From assembly GCA_903772945.1 (NCBI GenBank), contig CAICTM010001155.1:1-35556 (forward strand): a stretch of DNA of 35,556 bases, read 5' to 3'. The position numbers and the translations under genes are program-made. The notes beneath the pieces are model-generated. The model made no database searches and was not told where the DNA came from. It saw only the letters and a program-made list of their open reading frames with translations. Shown here piece by piece: positions 1 to 10,305 of this stretch. Numbering within the stretch: the stretch's first letter is position 1; every line of letters starts with the position of its first letter. This DNA comes from Seminavis robusta (Eukaryota > Bacillariophyta > Bacillariophyceae > Naviculales > Naviculaceae).

Positions 1-485
1 GCTTTCCGCGTTGTTGTTATGGTGTTTCTGCGCTGTTGCCTTTTTGACCATGGAGGTGTGTGTTGGAGGAGCGCTTTTGCTTATGGTGTTATTTTGACAA
101 TGAGGTTGGAAGAACGCGTACTGTACTTTTGTACCTGTAGGAGCGGTACGGCTGGAAGTACTGTAGCAGTACTGTACGTTGGAAGGAGTGAGTGCCGTGG
201 AAGATGGAGTGCCTCACTTTTTGGCTGAAAATGGTGCTTTTCCTGACTCTTTTTGTTGTTGCATTGCAGTCTCCCATCCATGGGAGTACTCTACTCTACT
301 CCTGTTGCCATGCTGCCCAGCAGCAGCTGGCCATGGTGGTTGGTGCCACCACACCTGTTTCTATTTTGCTAGCAAATTGTCCAGGTGCACAAATTGTGAG
401 CTAATTTAATAAAAGATTAAGAAAACGTACTACAAATAGCACTGGTGCCTATCCTCGACACCACGTTGTTCGTTAAGTAAATAAG
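1..485. other. Intergenic sequence, no gene recognised
   Basis: Short open frames exist on both strands, but none has recognisable domains, a signal peptide or splice-linked continuation. The stretch at about 120-180 is rich in GTAC-type words. It may be a distal flank of a gene outside the window. Confidence 0.5.
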
Positions 486-956
486 TTATTTGGGACAATC
501 AATACAGTACAAAGTGGGATAATAGTGGTGGGAGTTGATTTAAAACACTCAATACAGTGTCCCAAATAGTAAAGTTTCCAGTTTCGATTTCGAGTTTCGA
601 TTTCGAGTTTTGACTTGTTTCATGGTCGAAATTATTGCTTTTTCCCATGTGTCCCAAATAAACTTTTTTGAGTTTAATGTTTCCGTTTCGACTTTCTGTC
701 CACTTTTGGTTGAATGTCCTCCTTAAATATACCAACCATAAAAGAAAGTCGAAACTCGAAATTTCATGTTTCGACTTTTGGCAGCAAAGTGGAAAAAAGT
801 CGAAATTTCATGTTTCGATTTTCGACTTTCGAGTTTCATCTTTGGAAAGTTTCGACTTTAAAAGTCGAAAGTCGAAATCGAAACTCGAAGAAAAGGTCGA
901 AACTTCACTATTTGGGACAAACTAATAAAGCACGGTCCCAATCAAAACCCACTTTA
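486..956. repeat. Foldback / MITE-like element built of TTTCGA motifs
   Basis: An inverted repeat delimits the core: gtcccaaatagtaaagtttc at 559-578 and its reverse complement at 899-918, with 19 of 20 positions matching. The interior is almost entirely TTTCGA / TCGAAA words on both strands, so the unit can fold back on itself. Further copies of the word GTCCCAAATA occur at about 486 (inverted) and 650. An outer pair, AAAGTGGG near 513 and CCCACTTT near 948, suggests a nested or larger element. No transposase frame is present, so a non-autonomous element is the simplest reading. Confidence 0.6.
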
Positions 957-978
957 ATCTCGTAACGCGCACCATCTT

Positions 979-1481
979 AATCTGGGCGACCCAGAAAAAG
1001 GCACGAATGAGGTGTGTAACGGTTTTACGGTGGCAGTTACTAAGTCATTTGTTTCCGTACCACATAAGTAGTTTGCCCACGAGTCATGGGTAAACAGCTG
1101 TTTACCCACGAGTCATGGGTAAACAGCTTGTTTACTCACGAGTCATGGGTAAACAGTTGTTTACTCACGACTCATGGGGAAACAAGCTGTTTACGCATGA
1201 GGTCATAGTTTCCCCACGAGCCGTTAAATCTCACTAGTAAAAACACACTGTTTACCCACGAGATCGTTGTTTACTCATGGGGAAACTGTAAAAACCTTGT
1301 TTACTCATGAGGAAACAATAAATGCTTGTTTACTCATGAGTAAACAAGGATTCGATTGTTTACTCATGAGTAAACAACTATTTAACAGTTTACTCATGAG
1401 TAAACTAAGTCATGCGTAAACAATGACTCACAACATAAACAGTTTACTACTGGTTAGTCCCATTTCTGGGTCGCCCTGATT
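979..1481. mobile_element. MITE-like element with terminal inverted repeats and internal palindrome array
   Basis: The ends are aatctgggcgacccagaaa (979-997) and the inverted copy at 1463-1481, with 18 of 19 positions matching. Between them lies a run of palindromes of the form GTTTACTCATGAGTAAAC. The element has no coding capacity and ends about 208 bp before the start codon of the carrier gene at 1689. I could not find a clear target-site duplication. The terminal repeats are seen directly; the mobile-element status is inferred. Confidence 0.6.
1071..1405. repeat. Array of about ten palindromes with 29-30 bp spacing
   Basis: Units begin near 1071, 1100, 1130, 1159, 1189, then, after an irregular stretch, near 1250, 1269, 1299, 1328, 1358 and 1388. 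The left-hand units are 25 bp (GTTTACCCACGAG then TCATGGGTAAAC). The right-hand ones condense to the perfect 18-bp palindrome GTTTACTCATGAGTAAAC at 1328-1345, 1358-1375 and 1388-1405. The repeated period is close to three helical turns. It could be a structural property of the element or a row of dimer-binding sites next to a gene. Confidence 0.8.
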
Positions 1482-1688
1482 GACTAGCTAGCAAAGAGGA
1501 CAGCTACTATCAAATAATATCTTTTTCCTGCTATTTCAAGGATGGGTTCACCCAACACCCAACAACACCCCCATCGGCATTTGACCCTTTGTGTCTGGCT
1601 CGTACCTTGGCATCTTGTCTGGCATTTCCGATCGGCGCAACAAACCCAACTGTAGAACAAATGAAACCAATTACAACTATCTGTCAAG

Positions 1689-3827
1689 ATGAAAAAATGT
1701 TCTACCCTTTTCTATGCATCGATCTGCCTAGTCTCTTCTCCATCCGTGCATCCCGTTGCAGGGCTACAAGTTTTTCCTCATACCGGTAGAGAGGACCGTT
1801 TTGTCCAGAGACGAGTAAGAGGTGTTCTTCAAGCAGAAAAAGACGGCATGACATCAATGAATTCGGCCCCTTCGATGGATGAAAATTCCTTTGAGATTGA
1901 AAAAATGGCGCCATCGACACGCAGCTTTCTAATTGGGAGAAGATCGGCAGTAGCCATGGCAGCAGCGGCGGCTGCTATCCTTCCTTCGCTTGGAGCCACA
2001 GCAATAAGCAATTCTGAACCTACAGCATCTTTGCCACTGGATGATTTCGCTCTTGGTGATGGAATGTGGAAGCAACTGAAGGAGAGCAAAGATCTCTCTG
2101 TTTCCGCCTTGGATGATTTTCTTGTCCCTGCATACTTTGCTACCTACGCGGCTCGCTTTCTTGTCAATTATGACGAAGCAATTGCTTCATGGTGGAGGCA
2201 GGAAGAAATTACATATTCTCTTCTTGGAGATGAAAAACGACAGTCAAAGTTGGGAAAGTCCTTTGGCTCAATGGCAAGATCGATCCAGATTGCGCTGGAT
2301 AGTTTCATACGACAACCAAAGTTCCAAAATAATCCCAGCGAAGCATTCGCAGAGCTATTGGGAATGTTCCTCAGCACCTACGGAAGAGACCAAGAAGCCA
2401 AGCGACAAATTGGATTGCTGTTTTCAATGCTACCTTCCAAAGATATACCCGACAAAGTGGGTCAATTTGCAATTACACAACAAACAACCGATGCATCCGC
2501 AGACAACAATATTGCTAATGACATGATGTCGCGAGATTACAGTGCACTCTTACCCGCTGAATACCGAGTCGTAAAAGCTATCGATGATTCTCTCTCCATT
2601 CAGCCACCGCTGCGAGTTTATGCTATCGGCGAGTCTGGTGAGACTGGCCAGACGGCTACAGGGACCCCTTTTGGTCCCCTAGCGTCCACACCGCTGATAC
2701 GCGAAAGGCCCAGTTTCAGTCCCTCCATTTACGGCTTGTTTGGCATTAGTGGGGCTACAGGCTGCGCGCTTACACATTCCGTGGTCATCCCACTCGACGT
2801 TGTAAAAACACGAGCTCAGACCAATCCCGATGAGTTTTCCGACCTACTCGCAGGATCTCAAAAGATTGTCCAGGAAGAGGGTATTCAGGGCCTTTTACTT
2901 GGAGCCCAAGCAACATTGGCTGGGTACTTTTGGTATGGCTTAAGTGTTTACCCAAGCTACACATTTTTCAAGCGACTCTTCACTCAGACCGTCCTGGCAC
3001 CCGAAGTCTCTGCGATTCATGCAAACGATATTTCGTTGGTTGCAGGTGCCTTTGCGGCCGTCATCGCCAGTATTGGTTTGACACCGGTAAGTCAAGGAGT
3101 TGTGAGAAATGCCAGCCACTACGCCAACTGATCATAGCAGCTCATGCCCCTTACGCATACTTGGTTCTTCCGCTTCCTAGCTCGAAGCAGCAAGGATTCG
3201 TGTGGTTGCCGATCCAGACACGTACAGACCTTTAGGGTTGTCGGGGACACTCGATGCCATTGCAGCAGAGGACAAAGACCTTGGTTGGCAAGCTTTGTAC
3301 GCGGGGTTTCCTTCTCTGTTATCCCGGCAAGTAATCTTTGGGTCCATCAAATTCTTGGCTTTTGAACGAACGTCCGAAGCCATTTTTGCCGCAGCACCCG
3401 GTCTGAGGGACGCGACATGGACTGCTCTGACAGTCAGCCTAGTTGCTGGAGGGTTGTCAGGGGCTGTGTCATCGATTGTTTCACAACCAGCTGACTCGTT
3501 ATTGACGTTTGTCGCCCAGAACAATCGTGGTACTTCAAGTATGGGGCTGATTGATGGCTGTCGGGTAATGATCAGGGAAGATGGAGTTGGGTCACTGTTT
3601 CGTGGTTTGTCCAGCCGCTGCTTGTGGGCTGGGAGTATCATTGCTGGTCAATTTTTGCTTTACGATGTGTTCAGGTAAGCTTCCAATGGAGCAACATCTT
3701 TGCCTCATGTACCGGTATCCATACTTTCCTTGCCAACAACCCACAAAACCATTTCTTGCAATTCAGAACACTTTTTGGTGTCACAAACGATGATCTCTCC
3801 CAAGTGTACCAGATTTCGATACAATAA
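1689..3827 (+). CDS. Phosphate-carrier-like mitochondrial carrier family protein with long, probably plastid-targeted N-terminal extension
   Basis: Three exons are read: 1689-3086, 3181-3674 and 3767-3827 (introns of 94 and 92 nt, GT-AG), giving about 650 residues. The last 300 residues hold the three carrier repeats: PLDVVKTRAQ in the first, PLEAARIRVV formed across intron 1 in the second, and a diverged QPADSLLTFV in the third. The PLEAA signature and following DP resemble phosphate carriers more than nucleotide carriers. The first 345 residues are unusual. They comprise a hydrophobic signal-like start (1-25), a twin-arginine segment RRSAVAMAAAAAA (84-96) resembling a thylakoid-transfer signal, and a helical region of unknown family. 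The family normally has about 300 residues. Plastid envelope or thylakoid phosphate/anion transport is an inference; a mitochondrial location is not excluded. The C-terminal exon is short, but it keeps the frame and removes the in-intron stop. Confidence 0.85.
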
Positions 3828-4342
3828 TCATTGATAATGTTGGCAACAACACGAAAGCACTGTGGTATGTTTGACGCTACTAACTAGGATTGATCTGGAA
3901 ATATATACTTCAATCCTCTTGATCTTCCAAACGAAGACAGCTCTAAAGACGAGTTCCTGCCTAGCTATATAACCAAGCTTCAATCAAAAGCACTGACCTG
4001 GGAATCAATGTGCAATTCTCTGTCTAAACTAGACTACTAGTATCCTAGATAACTACTATAGACGGCTGAAAAAGCAAGTTCTGTGCGAAAAGACCGTGCG
4101 GCGCCTGCTGGAAGAGAACAGAATGTTTAAAAATTATCACAAAATGTTTCAGTTGGCCTAGTTGGAACAACACGGAATAAGAGTTTTGAGTATGCGTATA
4201 CGGTACCAGTAGTATGCCGACCATTACTTCAATGAAACTGCGTTGTTCATTGGGAGTGCCACTGCCATGCGTGATCCTCTGTACAAGCAGAGTGTTGATT
4301 GGGATGGCTAGAAATTTGGTCTTCCTAGCAACAACTGCATCA
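3828..4342. other. Convergent intergenic spacer, nothing recognised
   Basis: This spacer separates the 3' ends of the carrier (+) and the sulfotransferase (-). It should contain both 3' untranslated regions. I see no RNA gene, repeat array or coding frame that I can support. Confidence 0.5.
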
Positions 4343-5379
4343 TCAAGCCGTCTTTTTCCATGGATTCCTCTCAAAGAGAGGGCTCAAATCAAAGTCATGC
4401 CGGAAGACTTTCTGGATTGATTTGACGGTAACAGAATCCAAATCTTTCGGTTCCAAGTGCGTTGTTGAGTTTCTGGCTGCGTTAATCTTCTTCTTTGCCA
4501 TTTTAATCCTCAATGAATAAGCATCCATCAAGCCCGCGAACTGTGTTGGTAGTTCATCCATGCTCATTACATAGTCTACCATGCGAACTTGATTCTTTGT
4601 CACCAAAAAGTTGTATTGAGGAGTGAAGTGGCCATTGTCCTGCAGATACGTCTTTGCTTTGTCGAAGTCCTTGTGTGACAGCTTGTTTTGAAGCCATTCA
4701 TTCATGTAATCTTTCTCAAAAAGTCTATTTCTGTTGCACTGATCTGGTCGCCATTCAAACACTCTTAGTTGACAAATGTAATAGAACTGTGTACAAGTAA
4801 CGGAAGAGGCACGCAAATGAGTTTATCGCAAAACAGAAATCATAAAAGACGAAAATGACGGTACCGTACCTCGCTGACCAGTCTATCGAAAGGATCTCTT
4901 ATTATTGCAAACAACTCGGCCCCTTCATACGGATTGGATCCTCCCATTGGAAACAATTGTGCAGGTAAGTGCCACCATCCATAATTGCGAGGCCACTCGA
5001 AATTGCTTGGTGGGTATGTGCAGATGGTTCGCTTGGGATAATGCTTGAAGAGACAGCTCCCCCAGGGTAGATTCATTTGTGCTCCACCCACGTGCTCAAT
5101 GGCTGTTCCTGCTGCTTTGGGAATGTGGAAAAACTTGAGGGTTCGCCGTGTACTTTTCAGCTGCATCACATAAGAAAGACTCTTGGCCTTTTCAACATGA
5201 AAGTTGTCTGGAATCCGCACCGGTCGGTTCAAGACATGGTCTTCATTTTGGTGAACCCGACTATTGAACAGCACAACTGCAAGCCCTTGAAAGGCCAAAC
5301 AGACAGATATGAATACAAGGACACCCAACAACTTCTTCGTTGACACGAAGGCCTTTGTGAGCGGCATGGCAAGCATCAT
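4343..5379 (-). CDS. Golgi-type sulfotransferase family protein
   Basis: Two exons are read on the minus strand: 5379-4870 and 4786-4343, joined across an 83-nt intron (GT-AG), giving about 317 residues. Residues 16-38 form a single hydrophobic segment after a basic residue pair, as in type II Golgi membrane enzymes. HIPKAAGT at 85-92 matches the 5'-phosphosulfate-binding loop that contacts PAPS. RDPFDRLVS at 161-169, lying just before the intron, matches the 3'-phosphate-binding motif. These two motifs define the carbohydrate sulfotransferase superfamily. Such enzymes transfer sulfate from PAPS to glycans or other acceptors in the Golgi lumen. The acceptor cannot be told from sequence. The ATG chosen is followed by a second ATG, so the start is uncertain by one codon. 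Confidence 0.82.
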
Positions 5380-6029
5380 TGTGTGTTATAATTGCTGTGA
5401 ATCTTTTTGCAGTGCCACAAATCTTGCTCTCACAAATTGGCGTCCCTTTTATGTTTTCCGTTGCTTAATTAAAAGTATTAATAGCGCGCATGCAGGGCAG
5501 CGTGGGCCGATATATTTATTGTCACACAGACGGTCACATTGTGCCTCTATTTGCTGCATCTGCCTTGCAATGATGAGACTGAGATGGGCACGCACACCTT
5601 TGGGTTGGTTGCTTGACCAGGTCTAAAAAGTAGGAAGCTTTGGCTACTATCTACCGGTACCGGTAGCTAGTAGGTCAAGGATTCAATAGGGCCGGCTATG
5701 GTACTAGCTACCGTACCGGTACCAGTATTACGAATGTAGTGCAAGTTCTCCAAAGGACGCGGTGCTTAGTATGCTAGATGTACCGGGTTTGCTGGAGGCA
5801 AAAGCCATGCATACATACAAGTACATGTTCATCGTAGATGGCACAGCCTCTGCTAATAACTACAGATGTATACTGATTGGCTGATAGCACACTGACAGCC
5901 AAGGTACTACGTACTACTACCGTACAGGTGAAACAAAATGGCTTTTTTGGAGAGAAACTAGTATACATTGTGCTACCTACTGCGTACTGCGTAAATCCCC
6001 AAGCACAAAAAACAATCGCGCCTTCTCTC
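5380..6029. other. Intergenic spacer with clustered ACCGGT, GGTACC and CTAG palindromes
   Basis: This is the promoter side of the sulfotransferase and the 3' side of the PABP gene. Between about 5645 and 5735 the words ACCGGT, GGTACC and CTAG recur many times. The same words recur in other spacers of this window but are rare inside its exons. No gene is recognised. Confidence 0.55.
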
Positions 6030-8171
6030 TTACGACGCTGGGTTCCTGTTCTCGGCTTGGTGAGCTTCTAGCACTTGCAGTGCCTCCGAAATCTTCGCAT
6101 TGAGAGCCTCTGGACTCTCCAATAAATGAAGTAGCTCGGAATTGTCCATCTCGAGAAGCATTCCAGTGATCTTGCCTGCCAACTCAGGTTGCGATTGGTG
6201 AATAAGTGGATACAAACGTTCGCCAATCATATTCTTTTGCATTTCAGGTGTTGCAGAAGCTAGCGCTGATGCTGTCAATGCACCCTCGTGTGGCATTGGC
6301 GGTTGCTGGGGCGGCGGTTGTGGGGGGCCCTGCTGCATCCCACCTTGGGGCATGGCGCCCTGTTGAGGCCCAGCATTTCGAGCTTGTTGGTTGAACTTGA
6401 TGGGTTGGCCGCCTTGTGGTCCTCTGCCCTGTTGCATGGGACCACCTGGACCACGTCCACCTCTGCCACCACGTCCTGGCTGCATTCCACGTCCGCCTCG
6501 TCCTTGATTCTGGGCCATCACACCGTAAGGCATGGGATATCCGCCTCGACCTTGTTGTCCCATCATTGGGTAAACACCACGAGGCTGTTGTCCTCGACCT
6601 CCAGGGCCACCCATCATCTGGGGCATCATGGGGTAGGCAGGTTGCATACTTCCAGGCCCCGGTCTCTGCATGTACATGGGCATGCCAGGACCAGGATATC
6701 CCATCGGGCCCCCCATGGGATTGCGCATCATTCCTCCCTGCCCAGGACCGCCAGCACGATTGGCGTGCTGAGCTTCTAGCTGAGCACGACGCACTTCACG
6801 ACGCTGCGCCAAAGCAACAAAGATTGGCTTGTTGGCGACGATTTTGCCGTTCATTTCATTGACAGCGCGGGTAGCTTCTTCTGGGGACGAGAAGCAGACA
6901 AACCCAAATCCACGGGAGCGACCATCCTTCATATCTTTCATGACACGAGCCGAGGTAATTGTTCCCATGGACGAGAATTCGTCACGAAGCATATCGTCGG
7001 TGACGCCGTCGTCCAAGTTCTTGATGTAAAGATTGACTCCTTGAAACTTGGAGATCCTATCCATCTTTTCGGCCTCAAATTTGGCACGTAGTTCACGCTC
7101 ACGTTCCGCTTTCTTCTGAGCACGTCCAACGTAGAGCTCCTGCTTGATGTCTTCTCCGTCAAGATTCGTGTCATATTCCTTACCATTAAGAGCCTCCACA
7201 GCTGCAACAGCCGCCTCGTGCTCAAGGAAATTCACAAAACCGAAACCAAGAGATTGGTCCTTTGAGTCTCCTTCCTTGTTTTCCGTTTTCTCCATCGCCT
7301 CCCAAGCCTTGTCCTGTTCCTCGGCATCATCCTTCGGTTCGTCTTCTTCCTTCTTTTCGCCATCACCATTTTTGGTGGGCTTCTTGTGAGGTTTTCGGAC
7401 TCCACGAGCAATTGAGGCACTCATAACCTCTCCAAACTGGGCGAATTCTTCCTTCAACCTGGCATCATCCCATTCGTATGGAATTTTCTTGACATAACAG
7501 TTGGTCCAATCATTCTGTCCAGGTCGTTCATTGCGCCGCATGAAGTGTCCCACCTGGACTTCCTGTCCATCAATAAGCATACCATCCAACTTTTCAATGG
7601 CAGCAGTTGCAGCCTCAGCAGTCTCATAGTGAACATAACCGTACCCTTTGGAAGAACCTGACTCTCTGTCGGTAACAACTTTGCAGGAAAGAATATTTCC
7701 AAAGAGACTGAAGGTATCATAGAGTTGCTTGTTGTCGATCGACTCATGTAAATTCTTGACAAAAATGTTTCCAACACCGGAACGACGGAGGGAGGGATCA
7801 CGCTGACTCCACATGATGCGGCATGGCTTACTCTTGATCATGGTGAAGTTCATGGTGTCCAAAGCGCGTTCGGCATCGCTGAGCTGATGGAAATTCACAT
7901 AAGCATATCCCAAGGAACGGCGAGTGACGGCATCACGGCAGACACGGATAGAAGCCACAGGCCCGACCGCATTGAAAATCTCAAAGAGAAGGCCCTCGTT
8001 AACATCCGGAGCAAGATCCCCCACGTAGAGCGAGGCGGAATGAAAGGGCTGCTGCCCAGGACCAGCACCATCAGAGGGGCCAGAGCCCATGGAAGGGGCA
8101 CCAGCAGGCATCGCCTCGGGACCCGGCTCCATGGCAGGGTTGTCAGAAGGACCGGTAGCAGGAGCAGACAT
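6030..8171 (-). CDS. PAB1: Cytoplasmic poly(A)-binding protein
   Basis: A single uninterrupted frame of 713 residues. It has four RNA-recognition motifs, at about 47-123, 134-212, 222-352 and 378-455. Each has RNP2 and RNP1 elements, for example LYVGDL with LGYAYVNF in the first and LYIKNL with RGFGFVCF in the fourth. A Gly/Pro/Gln/Met-rich linker follows, and a C-terminal MLLE (PABC) domain with KITGMLLEMDNSELLHLLE. This is the canonical PABPC architecture. The protein binds mRNA poly(A) tails, interacts with eIF4G and recruits PAM2-motif partners. RRM3 is odd: a charged, Glu/Lys/Asp-rich insertion of about 50 residues (about 257-305) separates its first two strands from RNP1. The length is somewhat more than the usual 630-660 for this reason. 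Lack of introns contrasts with most neighbours. Confidence 0.97.
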   Translation of the reverse strand: MSAPATGPSDNPAMEPGPEAMPAGAPSMGSGPSDGAGPGQQPFHSASLYVGDLAPDVNEGLLFEIFNAVGPVASIRVCRDAVTRRSLGYAYVNFHQLSDAERALDTMNFTMIKSKPCRIMWSQRDPSLRRSGVGNIFVKNLHESIDNKQLYDTFSLFGNILSCKVVTDRESGSSKGYGYVHYETAEAATAAIEKLDGMLIDGQEVQVGHFMRRNERPGQNDWTNCYVKKIPYEWDDARLKEEFAQFGEVMSASIARGVRKPHKKPTKNGDGEKKEEDEPKDDAEEQDKAWEAMEKTENKEGDSKDQSLGFGFVNFLEHEAAVAAVEALNGKEYDTNLDGEDIKQELYVGRAQKKAERERELRAKFEAEKMDRISKFQGVNLYIKNLDDGVTDDMLRDEFSSMGTITSARVMKDMKDGRSRGFGFVCFSSPEEATRAVNEMNGKIVANKPIFVALAQRREVRRAQLEAQHANRAGGPGQGGMMRNPMGGPMGYPGPGMPMYMQRPGPGSMQPAYPMMPQMMGGPGGRGQQPRGVYPMMGQQGRGGYPMPYGVMAQNQGRGGRGMQPGRGGRGGRGPGGPMQQGRGPQGGQPIKFNQQARNAGPQQGAMPQGGMQQGPPQPPPQQPPMPHEGALTASALASATPEMQKNMIGERLYPLIHQSQPELAGKITGMLLEMDNSELLHLLESPEALNAKISEALQVLEAHQAENRNPAS

Positions 8172-9599
8172 TGTCTTGGCAAAAACACGCTTGTTGAAAT
8201 GGATGCTGAAGAAGAGCGGAACTCGACTGTTTTTTCGTCAAACTGTTGGTTGTAGTAAAGTTGAGGGTACTTCGGTATCACCACACTGCTCAGACGCTGA
8301 CTTTGGCCAAAAAGGAAAAGGTACGAATGTGTTTTCTGCCCGAGAAAATAAAGAGAAAATGTAAGCTTTCAGTACATGCACATGGAGAGAATTCTGGAAA
8401 GGACAGGTTGCATGTGCAATCCCAGGCAGGAAATTTGAATCACAATCAATCGTAACCACCAGCACACATCCACCATCCATGTCTCACGGACTCGACTCTA
8501 CTATTCCCATCCGAGAGATTCGACCGCCATGGTTTGTCCCACACTACTAGCTAGTATTGACTTACCCTTCGGTTCTTGCTTGTGGTTGCCCAATGCTCGA
8601 AATGGATTTACCGCCCAGTCGACTAAGTAAGTCGAGTCTACCGCGTGCTTTCGTACTGTTTTTCGTTTGTGGTTGTGGATGGACTGACCTCGAGCGAGTG
8701 GTTGAAGCTCATTCAAAAAATAATTAGTGCGCCAGAATTCTTCCACGTTGCACCTGTGGCAGGGAGCACACTTCCTCATTTGCAAAACAATGAAGCTCAT
8801 GACCCTGCTAGAAGCTCGTGAAGCTGTGAATACCTGGAATTTTTTCGGCTAGCAGCCGCAAAGGACTGGAAGGGTACCAGTACCGGTACCAGCACACCCT
8901 GATCATGCGACAATTTAATTGGTATTTTGTCGGTTTTGCGAATGGTAGCACCAAATCCGCCCTCCTGGCTACTAGCTAGAAGGCATGAGAGCCAATCATG
9001 CTGCCAACCCAGAATGATTGATTCAATCGGGATGTGTGGTGGCTTCTGAAGAGTTACTATACTCCCGCCCACGGAAAAGTGCGAGCGACGACAGCAAAAT
9101 CAGGCCACGTTCGCGATAGTACGGTAGGGATCATGGAAGGGTTGAAGTGGTCCACGAAAGTCACGGCCTCCATATCCATTGCGATCTATGGATGAACTCA
9201 TACGATTTATAGATGAAAGTAGACTAGACTAGCATATCCATTCCAAAATATTACCCGAAGCCATTTTTAAAGCCAAGTTGAGGAGTTTGCTCGCGCTTTC
9301 GAAGCCTGAACTCAAGGAGAAACAGAGACTCCTAATGAACAGCACGGCCTCCACAAGCAAGCACAGTACCCTGAAGCGTGTTCGTGTATGCTAGAGAACA
9401 TGCATTCTAATTCTCTAGCTAAGCATCTTGATAGCACGAAGAACCCAATAGCTACGACCGCTACATGTACCGGTATGCTGCCCCTGATATCTCTATGTAC
9501 TAATATTTACCAGGAACAAGAACGGCAATTGATTCTGCAGGTGAATGCGATCGTGGCCTTCAGAAGGGAGCTTCTATGTTAGCAGCGCAGAAGAGGAGC
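8172..9599. other. Intergenic region, no gene recognised
   Basis: It lies upstream of the PABP gene (minus strand) and downstream of the light-harvesting gene. The open frames of up to about 100 codons lack domains and are probably chance. A GGTACC/ACCGGT cluster lies near 8873-8893. The PABP promoter and 5' leader should be in 8172-8500. Confidence 0.5.
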
Positions 9600-10305
9600 T
9601 TAGTTGGCGCCAATAAGCTCCATGAGAGGAACTGATCCTTCGACTGCTTTGAAGGAGAACAGAGATGCCATCGCGATCATAGCAGCACGACCGTTTTTGA
9701 GTTCGGACTCAAGGTAGTGCGCTTGCTTCTCGGCTGAAAGCTTCTTCTTCAATCCAAGGTAGTCAAAGCCCATGTCACCGGGGGTCTTGGTGGACTTTCC
9801 TCGGAAGTTATCACCTGTGTGGCCAACACCCTCACCTTCGGCAATCATGATGAAGGCAAGGATGCCACCGAACCAGGCTGGTTCTTCAGCTGCAAAGACA
9901 CCGAGAGCCTTGGTCCAGTCGGGTTCAACGGGGAATCCAGGGAAGTGAAGACCAAGACCCAAGCCACCCTGTAAAAAAGAAAGTCGAAACATAAGCTGAC
10001 TTGTATTTTTGATTGTACATGGCAGACAATATTTCTTCACTTACCTCAGTGGTGGCCCAGATTCCAGTCCATCCAAGCATTGCCATACGTCCGTGCTTTC
10101 GCTCAGCCTCACTCAAGAATTGTTCATTTGGGAACATGTTGGGGAATGTATCGAAAGCCTCGCCATTTCCGAGAGTGTAAAGGCCCAAAGGATCCCAGTA
10201 GTCCTCAGAGGTGCTTGCAAGAGCTGTGCTGTGGGCAACACGCTGTTGGGCGGGTGCGAAAGCAGCCGCGGTGGCAAGAAGGGAAGCAAGGACGGCGATC
10301 TTCAT
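9600..10305 (-). CDS. Fucoxanthin-chlorophyll a/c light-harvesting protein
   Basis: Two exons are read on the minus strand: 10305-10045 and 9968-9600, with a 76-nt GT-AG intron, giving 209 residues. The N-terminus is a signal peptide ending AAAFAP, the diatom plastid bipartite motif, with predicted cleavage before F16. The mature part has the two symmetry-related chlorophyll-binding helices of the LHC fold: ERKHGRMAMLG in helix 1 and ELKNGRAAMIAM in helix 3. The Glu and Arg of each form the inter-helix ion pairs that ligate chlorophyll. A middle hydrophobic helix (WFGGILAFIMIAE) lies between. The protein would sit in the thylakoid membrane and pass excitation energy to the photosystems. Subfamily (Lhcf, Lhcr, Lhcq or other) is not certain. 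A TGACGT core lies about 137 bp upstream of the ATG. Confidence 0.93.

Noticed and set aside
1071..1405. A CRISPR-like array, because of the near-constant 29-30 bp spacing
   Set aside because: The repeats are palindromes with only a few bases between them, there are no unique spacers, and the setting is a eukaryotic nuclear genome with introns.
6275..8284. Several frames of 60-160 codons overlapping the poly(A)-binding protein gene
   Set aside because: They are shadows of the PABP frame; the repetitive Gly/Pro/Gln-coding linker keeps other frames open.
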